A stretch of 64,000 nt of DNA from Pleodorina starrii (taxonomy: Eukaryota > Chlorophyta > Chlorophyceae > Chlamydomonadales > Volvocaceae). Below, in pieces: positions 18,861 through 30,500 of the stretch. Numbering within the stretch: the first letter of the stretch is position 1; every line of letters starts with the position of its first letter. The DNA is taken from the NCBI GenBank assembly GCA_030267565.1, contig BRXU01000005.1, positions 3,847,501 through 3,911,500 on the forward strand, given 5' to 3'. A program made the position numbers and the translations under genes. The notes below the pieces were generated by a model that ran no database searches, was not told the DNA's origin, and worked only from the letters and a program-made list of their open reading frames with translations.

Positions 18861-19502
18861 GTGAGTACCAGGCCAATGTGCGACGGAACGCGGGTTAATA
18901 GCCATACATGTATGGCCTTCCTGACTTGATGTATCATCTGGGGTCGACGGTGAACGAACGAATAGCGCCATCAGGATATTTCAATGGGTACGTGACCGAT
19001 TGTCGGTGGATCACCGACGGGCGTGCCAGCGGGCCAGCATCTAGCTGGCTGCTGTGCTAAGTAGCGTTCAGTTCTCGTCGCTTTCCTGGTACTAGTGTGT
19101 TGCTGGGTATGTAGATCACTGCCTGCTGCGATTTTGATGCATGAAAGGATAAGGGTCCATCATCTATGTACGAGCGAGGGAGCCGTACATACATACCAGT
19201 TACTCGCAATAAGGCAGGGCATGCATTCATTTCTGTGTATATTCCTGTTTGTCCGCCTCTTTCAAAGCCATGCCGGTCGTTCCCCGTGCGTGCGACCCTC
19301 GGAATAAAACAGAATGAAATCATCAATGCTGCCCACCCCCCGAGCGACCTAAAGATTTTCAGTAGCCACCGCACGCACACCGATTTATTTGTCGTCTTGA
19401 CAATTTGCTTCATTCGCTGCGCATGCCGGTACACCTGCCAGCCTGCCTGCCTGCCCTCCTGCCTGCCCCAACCACACGTACCACATGCAAACGCACACTC
19501 AG

Positions 19503-19894
19503 GCACTCTGCGCGCAGTGGAAGCAAGCCACTGCGGAGCCATCGGCACCAATTCACTACGTACCTCCACGAGCGGTGGAGTGGCACCATCTATCGCGTCG
19601 TGTTTTGTCCCGCGGTTACAAAGGACGACTTGTTACCCATCATGGGCGGCGCCCCAGCGACCATCATGTACGAAGAGATCCTCGACGGTGTTGTACACTC
19701 GTGCTCCAAGCCCATTAAGCTTGCGGCAAAAAGCGTGCAGAAGGAACAGCACGCAGCAGCAACAGCAGCAGCAGCAGCAGCAGCAGAGGCGGACGCTGCT
19801 GGGGGAGACGATCACCACCCCCCGGTCCCTTAGACTCCTGTTCTACCTCACGACGATGTGCGGCTTTGACCAGCCGGCTGCGCATGAACTTCAG
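19503..19894 (+). pseudogene. Exon 2 remnant of the broken M11 gene
   Basis: The acceptor CACTCAG|GC at 19502 and donor CAG|GTGCGT at 19895 match the paralog positions. The first nine codons (G-T-L-x-A-V-E-A-S) are conserved in one frame. The main body ('YLHERWSGTIYRVVFCPAV') is in the next frame. The end ('LGETITTPRS' to 'MCGFDQPAA') is back in the first. The second shift falls in the CAG/poly-Ala expansion at about 19750-19790. The length is 392 bp against 344-347 bp in the intact genes. Confidence 0.7.
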
Positions 19895-20334
19895 GTGCGT
19901 GCGGCCGGCGGGACCGACGCAGTACGCAGAAGAACAGTACGCCGTTCCACTGACGCCGTACGATCAGTTATAGCATCCCACCTACCTGCGTTTGCATTAG
20001 ATCCGGCTTTCTAAGCGGCCGAGACATAAAGCGAGCCCAACCAGTCCCGATTGATAGCGCTCTTTTATTTGTACTGTCACCGTGCGTGCGCACTGTGAAA
20101 GGTACCTACCGTTCGCTCTGTTTCATCCGCTGGACGTTCGTTGGTTTATTTTGATCGTTGTTTGCTTGAACTTTTTTTTCAAAGGAAAGCGCAGGCCTAG
20201 CTAGCCACATCCAACAAAAATTACAGATAGATGCAGTTGATTGGCGCCCAGCGGCCCAGGTGGTGCCGAACCTATCTAGCTTACAACATCTTTGCCTCGA
20301 TCGCTCTATCTATTTGTCGATACCCCACCTGCAG

Positions 20335-20665
20335 AAATACAACAACCTCCTGCTCACCGGCAGCGGAACATTTCATGGCCGTTCGCTGACCGGTTACGTC
20401 CGGAATTGCAGCGTCGGCCAGGTCAGAGTTGCCGAGCTTAAAGTCCTTGGGATCGTGCAGGTGCCCTGCAACGGCACTCTGACTTCGCCCCATTCATTCG
20501 CCAGCGGCCCCCACTTCACCACCGATTCATGTATTGCAAACGACAACACGGTCAAGTGGCACATGTGGCTCGACGCCTGGGCGAATAGGACCCATGGGAT
20601 AAACGCCCAGGACTACCACCATCGCATCATGGTTCTGCCACGTTTGTATTCTGTACTTACAACAG
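20335..20665 (+). pseudogene. Exon 3 of the broken M11 gene
   Basis: Acceptor CCTGCAG| and donor ACAG|GTGAAT flank exactly 331 bp, open throughout. The encoded block starts 'NNLLLTGSGTFHGRSL', has 'VPCNGTLTSPH' in the middle and ends with 'GINAQDYHHRIMVLP'. It is about 70% identical by eye to the intact paralogs. Confidence 0.8.
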
Positions 20666-20699
20666 GTGAATGACTGATGAGCCACATGGCTGCTTCGCT

Positions 20700-21600
20700 A
20701 TACCAGCAACGAAACGGGTGCCAGAGGGACAGTGCTTATTATTTTCTCGAATTATACCAGTAACTAAATGTTCCGAACCAAGGAATAAAATTTCGGGGAG
20801 GATTTAACTTTATTCCTTATCCGTGAGGCGCTGGGGGGTTTGCCCCCCCCCCCCAGACGACACCCCCCCATTAATTACTAAATCTCCAAAAAAGACAAGC
20901 GTACCGTATTGCGGAAAGAAGCCCATGCCACAAGGCGCGCACGGCACGGTGCAGGCACAGCGAACCCCACACACACAATCCAGTACTGAAGACCGTGCCG
21001 CGCGCGGCCCCCACGGTGTCACTGCAACGGGGCCGATAGATGTCATCCGCAATACCAGCGAACTTGCGCTTAAGCTCGTCCTCTCTTACAAAATCTCCCA
21101 GCAAAACAATGTAAGGGCCCGACTATTGCACGATCGGTGTTCCCCAGCGATAATGGGGCGAGGAGAACGACTGCGATAGTGTCGTGGATCGTCGTACATG
21201 TGTATGTCGTGCGGATTGGACCACAACTGGTGGCGGCTGGTCGGCTCGCTATATAAGCAAATGCCAGAGTCCCGGCGGCAGGCCCCCGTCCCCTTAAACC
21301 ACGCCAGAACGTGCTCGGTGTAACAATAATAACACGATCCGAGGCAAGGGCTTCGCGCACGCACGAGGCGGAACGGACCGCCGGCCGGCGTAGCGGAACG
21401 GTCCATGATTTGGCGGAATACTATCATTGTATCGTCAGCAGGCGGCATTGTTTCGTTGTTGGTTGCTGTGTTGTTACACGAGCGCGCCCCCCTTCTGCTG
21501 CGGCATACATCAGCAACGAATGAAGCCATCATCACGACACCGGCGGATGGAGCTGACTACTGCACGCGCGACCTTAAGGATGTACGCATACGTTCATCAA
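20700..21600. other. Intronic/intergenic DNA without a clear gene
   Basis: Contains a C13 homopolymer near 20843 and short ORFs on both strands without recognisable domains. Confidence 0.4.
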
Positions 21601-21610
21601 AAAGACCGTT

Positions 21611-21663
21611 ATTAATAGTAATAATAATAATACTAATAGTAATAATAATAATACTAATACTAA
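21611..21663. repeat. (TAA/TAC)n microsatellite
   Basis: AATAAT/AATACT tract. The flank 'CAAAAGTGAGCCGCCACCAG' on its right recurs with one mismatch after the similar tract at 23540-23592. Confidence 0.8.
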
Positions 21664-22034
21664 CCAAAAGTGAGCCGCCACCAGCGATAAATGAATCCGT
21701 AGCGAAGTTTGGTTTGGGCGTATAGATGTTTAAGGGCATCCGCACATATGTACAACGCGAGGAAGAACGCATTGTTAGTGTGTGTCATGTAAAGTACGAT
21801 GATAGTCGAAGCATACCAGTAGAAAGATATGATCCCATTGCGCGTGGAAAGGTTGAGTGCGATTGGCGTGCCCGACACCGGGCACCCTATGTAGACCCAA
21901 ATGCAGAATGTGGTCAGTTTCGCCCACAGCCTAAGAAACGGCAATGTTCCTGCTGCAACAGCTGTGTGTAATACTTCTATGAGTTGTGCTGTCATGGTTG
22001 AGTGTGGAAACAGAGCAGAGACGAAATATGGCAA
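21660..22034 (-). CDS. Hypothetical hydrophobic protein
   Basis: A 124-aa ORF with two hydrophobic, aromatic-rich stretches (around residues 30-52 and 70-100) that could span a membrane. The C-terminus runs into the microsatellite-flank repeat, which argues against a real gene end. The family is not recognised. Kept because of its length in AT-balanced DNA, with low confidence. Confidence 0.2.
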   Translation of the reverse strand: MPYFVSALFPHSTMTAQLIEVLHTAVAAGTLPFLRLWAKLTTFCIWVYIGCPVSGTPIALNLSTRNGIISFYWYASTIIVLYMTHTNNAFFLALYICADALKHLYAQTKLRYGFIYRWWRLTFG

Positions 22035-22319
22035 AAAGATACGCTCCCTTTTTTTGGTTTTTGAGGGTGGTTCTGTGAAATCACAGCATCACAGACATGA
22101 AATCACATTGCCGCATTCATTGCGCAAAATAGTCTACACAACAACATGGAAGAGACTTAACGACCCTCGAACAGTTGATGACGTGCTTTGCCACGTAGCA
22201 GTAAACACCGTCATGTACCCCGAAGCGAGTGCAAGCATGTAACCCTGCAAATCTGCACAACGTCTGTTTGGCGGTGCAATACCTCGTCAACACCGGTGAG
22301 GCCATCTACAGTTCGCGGT

Positions 22320-23175
22320 CGCGGTCGACGCCCTGCGCCAATACTTGCGGCCGACGGACATGCGCGTCGACACCTTGAGCCCCTTCACGCTCTTTGATCA
22401 CCCACAGCAGCCATAGGAAAATTGATATTCGGGCGTTCGTATTCGCGCGGCTGTTGGCTTCAAGGGAGGCTTTGACGTCGGGGAGGTGCTGCTGGCTGCA
22501 TGGACCACGAGCCATGCGCCCCGCGGGAAGCCCTTTCCACATTTCCACGTCCGCAGCCAGTGGTTTTACACCGCGGACATCGGAACCGGCGGTGTCGCCG
22601 CCCAGTGAAGTTCCTTTCGTCGCGCACCCTGGCGCCCTAGCCCCCTGCTACGTGCCGTAGCCTGCCATCTCAACATGCTTGTTGGCGTCCGTTGGCTGCG
22701 CGTGCTGGCCTTTGCTTTGTCGCCAGCACTTGTCGTGCTAGCGTTTGCAATGGACTTGTACACTCCGGCTCCCGCTCGCGCTGCGGCCTACATTGTTTTC
22801 TGCCATAAAGTGCCGGGATTGTAATAACCTCGTACCTATTCGCTCTGGTTTTTAAATACAGTGGCGTTCCGCGCCGCGCTCTGCTGGACGTTGAAATTGC
22901 CGGACTTTGCACTACTTGCTGCTGGCGTTATTGTTGGCATGTACTGTTCGTCTTGCCTGCTTTCATTGCTGACGCTGATCTGTTGGCCGCTGGCGCCGTG
23001 CCTAGGGTTGTACGCTCGGCGTCCGTACTCGCGCCTGCGTTCAACTGTGCCGTGCCTTTGTAACCGCTTCTGGACTCTCCCTGCGCACGTGCTCTGTTCG
23101 CGGCCTGCCTCTAACAAGGGCACGCCCTCCTCGACGCCCCCAGCGTCGACTTGTTTTGAAAACAACCGTACCTAG
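22320..23175 (+). other. Fragments of possible coding sequence
   Basis: Several short plus-strand frames have protein-like composition. One at about 22440-22607 contains 'GFKGGFDVGEVLLAAW' and ends at a stop. A 48-codon hydrophobic ORF starts at an ATG at about 22675. Another hydrophobic, Cys-rich frame runs 22861-23175. They may be exons of one decayed gene; I do not recognise a family. Confidence 0.2.
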
Positions 23176-23360
23176 AAGTTTAAGAGCCCGGCTAGTCTGA
23201 AAGGACACCAGTGACCTTACACTACGTGGCCATTGCACCATTGCCGCTCTTAACATGTACATCTGTAATACTGATTTGACTTTTTGACTGCGTTTGATTT
23301 GTTTTTGGTTTAAGCATCTGCGGACGACCATAAGTTCTCGGTCATGTCGGTTGCCCTGCC

Positions 23361-23592
23361 CATCCACTTCTTTTTAAGCCTTCCAGTTATAGCTATATGC
23401 CGTTGTCGTGGTTTTTGGACCACTTGCATTCGCCTCTATTTAGAGGCTTTAAAAGCTTCGGCCGCAGCCCTGGCAGATTCGGAGCTAATTGAGCTAAATA
23501 TGACGTCAGCCTCTGGTTTTCAGTCAACTAAGGGCGGCTTAATAATACTAATACTATTACTAATACTAAAACTAATAATAATAATAATAACC
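23361..23592. repeat. Dispersed repeat, copy 1, with microsatellite end
   Basis: About 165 bp, including CCTCTATTTAGAGG (an inverted repeat) and 'TTTTCAGTCAACTAAGGGCG', followed by a TAA/TAC microsatellite. It aligns at about 85% by eye with 36225-36420. Probably the end of a non-autonomous retroelement. Confidence 0.65.
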
Positions 23593-24039
23593 AAAGGTGA
23601 GCCGCCACCAGAGTTCACCGGAATTCCAGCTACGAAGTGTGTTTGCGCTACGAAGTTGTTGTACTGGTGGTATACAGAGTGTGTGAAACACAGCGAGTAC
23701 GGTAATGTGGTGTGTCAGAGCCATCAGTGTCTGGTCAAGCAACCGGAAATGTCCTAGGCCTGTACCGTTCGCGATGGTCAGGCCATCCACCGAACCAATT
23801 GACCGCCATGAACCGAATGCTATGTGCTCTGTCCGAAACGACAGAAACGACTGTCAGATACAAAGACATGTAAAATAATCGATTTGAAAGTAATTTGGAA
23901 CATAAAAATCGTTGCAGAATTACATCATTATTTACTGAGAATGGGTTTGAAGCTGTAAAAGAAGATGTGGAATGTGGCTGGAGCATGGTAAGCTTAGTAA
24001 GAAAACTGAGGTATATGTTGGAAAGGAGGGTTGCAAAGA

Positions 24040-24310
24040 TTAAGGATTATGGTCGGGTACCGGTCAGGCAGAAATTAGGATTAGAACCCCCGACCGACGA
24101 CCCCGGACCAAGCCGCGCACCTAGAGCTTTAGATATTTAGTTTGACTGGATACATTTATATTATTCCATGTGAAAGGATAAGGCCGAAGTCGAGCCATTA
24201 GCCGAAGGCTTGCCCTTGACCGGCGAGGATTAGGATTAGGAGCCGTGTAGCCGTCAATATTAGGATAAGGACCCCACCAGGACAGGTTACATTACGATTA
24301 AGACCCTGCA
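24040..24310. repeat. Degenerate GGATTA minisatellite
   Basis: Repeated AGGATTAGGATTAG-type motifs with GC-rich spacers, complementary to the family at 4425-4665. Confidence 0.55.
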
Positions 24311-24417
24311 AGACCGGTCACGGCCACTGCGCAAACGCGCGGTTCATTTGCGCAACAATGAGCTTCTGAAAAATAGTGCGGCCCTCCATCAAGCCAAACG
24401 GCGTACGCCAGCTTTCC

Positions 24418-24429
24418 TTCTTGGTTGAC
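24418..24429. repeat. Left target-site duplication of the plus-strand Dualen-like element
   Basis: TTCTTGGTTGAC, identical to 35787-35798. Confidence 0.9.
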
Positions 24430-24525
24430 CAGTAGCCATCACAGCTAGGTGTGGTGATGCTGAACCAAAGCTACGTGGTGGTAATCGAATCGGCTCATGA
24501 ATCGAACTAGGTCCCAGAGACAACT

Positions 24526-27500
24526 ATGAATAGGGAGATATCCCAACCCAGTGACAAGACCATGGATGGCGCACGAAGTCGGCGAAAGGTATGGCGCAAG
24601 CACGTTATTCTCGTGCTGATAAGCCTTGTATTCTGCAGGCCGACTCTGGCATGCCCGCCCAGCGACTCTGCAGTCCCTCGGCTTCCTGCATCCCCCCGCC
24701 CCACCTGGCGAAGGTCTTTTGACTGTAGCCAGGGATCGGAGGGGCGGGACGGAATGGCATTTAAGGACCGTGAGGACTGCCGCTGGTGCATTATGGGAGC
24801 CAACGGAACACCAATTCTTCGGGAGACAAACTCTCCCCGAAGGCCATGGACAGCTATCGCGGGGACCCGTCCCAGTCTCACAGACCGCTCTTACAATCAA
24901 ACAAACTGCCACTCAGAACACTCCAAAAATGTAGGCGCTATTTGGATTTCAGCAGCGGCGACAAACGCCCAGCTGACGCTGCCGATTACTCAAATCGGGG
25001 GAGCCCAGACCCCACTCTCGACTGCGACCATGTATGAGGTCGTTAAGACTTACTTTAATGGTTTAGAGGTGGTTCGGAAAGGTTCGGCCAAGGGCCTGAG
25101 GGTGGACTCCAGCCAGGTCACCATTTCCCAGGCCTCCAGCCAGTATACCATACCCGTCGCAATAGCCGGTTATAATGATATTTGGACAATATTATGTAAC
25201 CGGAATGGCGACGAGCTCAGCCAGGGTCTCCAGCCCATCGGAAGTATCGGCAGCACCGCGAGCACGCTTAACGGCAGAAATGTGCCTTGTCCGGTAGCAG
25301 ACATTTATCCGTTATCTATAAGGCAGTATAACGCAACTTACGAAAGGGCGCCTGAAACATATCACTCCTACAGAGGGGCAGTTCCCGAGTGCGACCACCA
25401 GACAGGCAATCGCAGCTTGATAATAACAAGATGCAGCACAAGCATGGTTATGGGAACATGTCAAAGCTACGAAGGCAGGAACGTCGGAGACCTAAGTAAT
25501 GGGCGGGCGACCGACTTGGTAGCCCACAAAGGCCACAACAGGTCAAAAAGAGGAACATGGGGGCAACTTAGAAGACCCATCAAGCAACCGGTGAATAGTA
25601 AGGAAGCAATCCAAAGAATACCGGAACACGAACGACCTGACGTTGACGTACAGCACCGAAGCACTACCAGCGGCACGGCCACTCCCCGCTTTATATCTTT
25701 CCCCAAGCCGTGCACCACCTGGCAGGGTGCATTACGAATATTGCAAAACCTCTCGACGGGCACAGCATATATCATGGCCACCATCGTGTGGCTAGCCTGC
25801 AACACCGGGCTGCTGACCGCGAAGATAGCCCTATCGGTGGCGGACCTGACCCTCCACCTTGCGGCAGACGTATCCTATGCGACTGTCGACACCATCGCTG
25901 TCGGCTGCGCGCTAGGCTGCGCCTACCTGGCCTACGCGTGGGGCGGCAACCTTGCCCGTCGAACATGCAACGTAGTGAAACGGACATTCACCGTCAAAGG
26001 GAGCGCAATTCGAACGCTGTCCGAATGGCGACAGGGCTGGTACTGCATCCTCCTCCTTCCGTACACTCTGATCCCTGGAGCGCTTGCAGTCTCACTCCCC
26101 CCACTGACTGAGGCGATCTGGCTCGTGCTAGGGGCCCTGACACTATATGGACTGGCATACGTTGTCACAGTTCTCATAGTTATACCGGCAGGAATAACAT
26201 CTGTGAAGGCAATCTTGCATGCTGCACTTGTCACCCGCTCAGCAGTCCGAACGGTACAGAACTCCCCAGGCCTATACGCGCGGGCAGCAACGTCTCTCCT
26301 GGCCCTAGCGTCGCTGTGCTGGCTACTTGCTACAGCCGACGCACACGTGCCAATCCTAACCCTGGGAATCCCCATCGTTACCCCTGGGCTCCAAGCGGTG
26401 CCACTCGCGGCGCGCCACACGCGGCACCTACTCACCGCCTGCGCCGCAGTAGGACTCACCACGGCCCACCTCAACGCAACGCTCGACCCGTTCACCAGCG
26501 TACTAACACTTCTCGCCCTGGCCATCTGGAACCACCCCCACTCACACACCTGCAACCGCGGGTGCACCAGCAATCAACCTGCGCCAAAATACCAAATACC
26601 AAAAAACCCCGGCAACCCACCTGAGCACAGCTCGCGCTGCGCTCACCCCGAATACGCGCCCTGCGCCGGCCGACCCGATAGACCCGCCAAGAGAACAAGG
26701 CTCGGGGGGAATCGCGGAGGGGGCCACGCACCAAGCCCACCCGCAGACATCACTTGGCCACCCCCCGGTCCCGCTGCGCCGGGCGCGCCCCTGTACCACG
26801 AGAAACAGCAGAGACAGCTATGTATGATACACTCCATAAACAACCTGCTTGGGGGGCCGTACATCGACCCCGAGCACATTCTCAGCTACTGCCGAGCAAT
26901 GCAAGCACACATGGCGACTTGGAGGCTCACCGGGGCGCTTGCCATCTGGAATGCGGCACACCTCCCCGACGAAGGTCTGTTTTCCACAATAGTGGTGAAT
27001 CACTACCTCCGCCACAGCGTACGGCTGCAAAACCCCGGTGGCATACCCATCGGAGACGCCCACATCGCCAGTGCGAGCTGCCAACACGCGGGGCAAACCG
27101 TTACCCTGACACGAAACATGAACATAAACACGGTTGTGTCACTCTTGCCGGCACACGCCCGAAACTGGGGCTTTATTGTCCACCTCAACGGACACGCCGT
27201 AGCAGTCAAGAAGCAAGGCGAGTGCTGGTACATTATCGACTCCCTGTACGACAGCACACAACTGATCAGCCCCGAAGAGCCGCTCTGGCCTCGGGGGGAG
27301 GGGGCGGTCTACTGCCTCCACCTCCGCCCGAACCGCGAAGGGATCGCTACCCATACAGACCTGAAGGAGGTCAAACTCCCGGAGGACTGGGCCCTGCCCC
27401 CAGGCGGGACCCAGCAACCGACACAGCCGCCCCCGGAAACACACACCGGAACCCCCCCAGTGGACGGCACCCAGCAAGATGCACCCACTGACCAGTCACC

Positions 27501-30500
27501 GCCGAACCAGGAGCCCATGGACACTGATGACCGTGAAGGGCGAGTGACGAAGCACCCAGCGACTGAACCCATGCACATGGCATTGGACCCCGATGGGCGC
27601 GACCCGGACGGGCCTCCAGCACCGAACCCCATCTGGCCAACCCAGCCACTGGAAATCCAGGTCCCCGCAGAGGCAGCAGAAGGCGCACCAGAGCACCGCG
27701 CCACCAACGCAGAAGCGGCACGGCGCGAGACCGGCGCGCACCCCGAAGTGCGACATGCCGCCCCGCGTGTTCACCACGGCCCGACGGCACGCCGACTCAA
27801 CCATGCGGTGGAGCGCGCCACAACGGTGATACAGCACGACGCAGCTCCCCGCACGGCGACAGCTGCGAGGAAACGTAGGAAGATCGGACCAGCACCTCAT
27901 ACGCACACTATCCTATACCACCTGCTACGCAACCAAGGCCTACCCATCCGGCAAAGGGAAACCGGCAGGGAAGCCACAGACGTTAACCAAAGTGCAGGGG
28001 CCCAGCCCCTGGACCCGGCTTGCCGGGACGCCACGCCCAGCGCGCCCCAAACACAACCCGCCAGGGACCAGTCAGCCCGCGAACGCGCCGCAGAATCACC
28101 CCCCGCCGGCAGGCCCCAACCCGCCCATCAGCCCAAAAAGCGGCAACAAGGCATCGCGCGATACATGCAGCCCAAGACACCGAGGGCAATAGCGCACACT
28201 TCACCCGATAAGCAGCCGCCGCCGGCCGCAGCAGACCCAAGCCCCCCAACACCGGGCGCCCCGCAGTCCGGGCACCTCAAAGTCTTCACGATGAACACAC
28301 GGGGCCTTCAGGGCCACCGCGAGGGAGTAGCACACATGCTAGACGAACATAAGCCAGACGTCATAGTCCTGACCGAGACCAAACTTAGTGCGCACAACCG
28401 ACGAGGCATTGTCAGCGTTAAACAGGCCCTCCGGCCATACCAGACATACATGAGCAACCGTCCCCACCCGGAGCACAACAAGACGCGTGAAGCGGGTGTC
28501 ATTGTTGGGGTAGCGGAACGCTTTAGCGGCCAAGGCAGCACGAGTGCCGAGCCCGTCTCTCCGGGCCTTGAGGGCTACATCGGACACGTTCGCATCAAAA
28601 CCCCAGGCAGCATCCCCCTACACGTGCTGGGGGTCTACTGCCCGGCGGATCCCTTGATCAGGCAAGCGATATACGAGTACGGACAAACCGCCGCCACACA
28701 GGCCAGCGCCAAGGGGGAGCACCTCATCATGGCGGGCGACTGGAACGCAACGCTCCATCCTAGCGACCGGTCCACGGGCACATGCTACCCGGCTGACAGG
28801 GCGCATCGTAGCTTCTCGAGCAGTGCGAACCTAAACCCCGTCGTTACTCCGCGGCGTGCCTACACCTACACGCAGACACAGCTTGACCACGACACTCACC
28901 ACAGCCGGATAGACGACGTCCTGCTAGCCGCCCACACCGGAGCGGCAGCAGACAAGGAGGGCACAGTGTACGAACAAGTGTACGAATGCGGAGGAAACTT
29001 CGACCATAAACCCCTCTGCACGTTCATCCCGCTGGCGGGTATTCGTCTCCTTCCAGCGCCCGCGGCTCAGGCCGCGGCTGACCACGCAGCCAGCTCGTGG
29101 AGCCGCATACAACTCCCAATACTTAAAGAGAGTAAAATCCGGGCGCACATGGAGATGGAAGCGACGCTCACTTCTGAAATCGCCCACCTGCTAAGCGCTT
29201 TAAACCCGGCGTACGAAGCCATCGGACACGTCGCCGAACAGCTGGAACGTGCCGCCGGTAAGGAAGAGGCACGAGCACTCCTGGCTAACCTGCGCAACCA
29301 CGATACCGTCCGGGCGACGGACGTCACTACTCTCAGCCATGAACTAGGCGACCTGCTCGACCGCTGCCTTGGGATACTGGAATCTCACTGTCAACAGAAA
29401 CCCCCCTGCACGGGGAAGCTGCATGCGCGACGTGGCATCGGCAGGCGCCTCGCCAGGCTGCACAACGACCACAAAACCATGAAAGATAATCTCGCAAAAG
29501 CCCTGCGCACGGACCCCCAGGAGCAAGGGGCACCTACACTAACGGAGGGTCAAGCCAATGGCACGACGCCCCCCCATCCGGCCACGGCGCCCCCAGGCAC
29601 CAGCGGCACAACGGAACGGGCAACACCCGAGCGCAGCGCCGCCACTCAGCATGCCGCCACTGAGCGCGAAGAACCAGACGCAGCCCGCACCCTGCGTGCG
29701 GCCATTAAAGAGACCGGAGGGGAAATAGCCAAGCTTGCTCGAGAGATTCGCGCAACTAACGCACGCAAGGCAAAGAAAAGCTTCCAGCGGCTACTAACCA
29801 AAAAGCCCCGGCAGGCGCACAGACAGGTCCTTGAACCTGATGACCAGCCCCGCGGAATCGCGGCCATCCGACACCCAACCGATGGACGACTGTGTACTGA
29901 TTCCAAAAACATACTCGATGCGCTTCACACGCACTTCGCCCTTCTTGCGAGACCCGTCTCTGGCCCACGAACGGGAAAGTACCTCCCAAACGAAGCCCCC
30001 CGGAACTATCCCTGGACCAGACCGGGCGCGCAAGACCCGCTTAGGGAAGGGCTGGCCAAGTGGGGAGACGCCCCCCCATCGCTCCTCCCGGGTGTACTAG
30101 ATCCACACAACTTCCGCACGTCTATCGACCACCTCGCGAGAAACAAGGCCCCAGGCCCCGACGGGATACCCAACGAACTTCTACAAACACTACCCGCCGA
30201 CCTCCAGACCGCCATCCACCAGCTCATTACGGTCATGTGGGTGAAGGCCGAAATCCCCACACACTGGACGAAATCCGACACGGTCCTTATCCCCAAGAAG
30301 GGCGACCCGCTCCTCATTAAGAACAAAAGGCCCATCGCCCTGGCGAACACAATTTACAAGCTGTACACCAGCCACATTACGCTGAATATCGTACTCTACA
30401 GTGAGCAAGCGCACATCTTTACGGAAGCTCAGGAGGGCTACCTGAGGCAACGCAACACCGAGCGCCAACTCCAAAACGTGCTACACGCAATCGAGGACGC

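Noticed and set aside
18716..18937. First ~73 residues of the minus-strand Dualen-like ORF
   Set aside because: They lie beyond the target duplication, in flanking DNA; the plus-strand copy has a different, native N-terminus.
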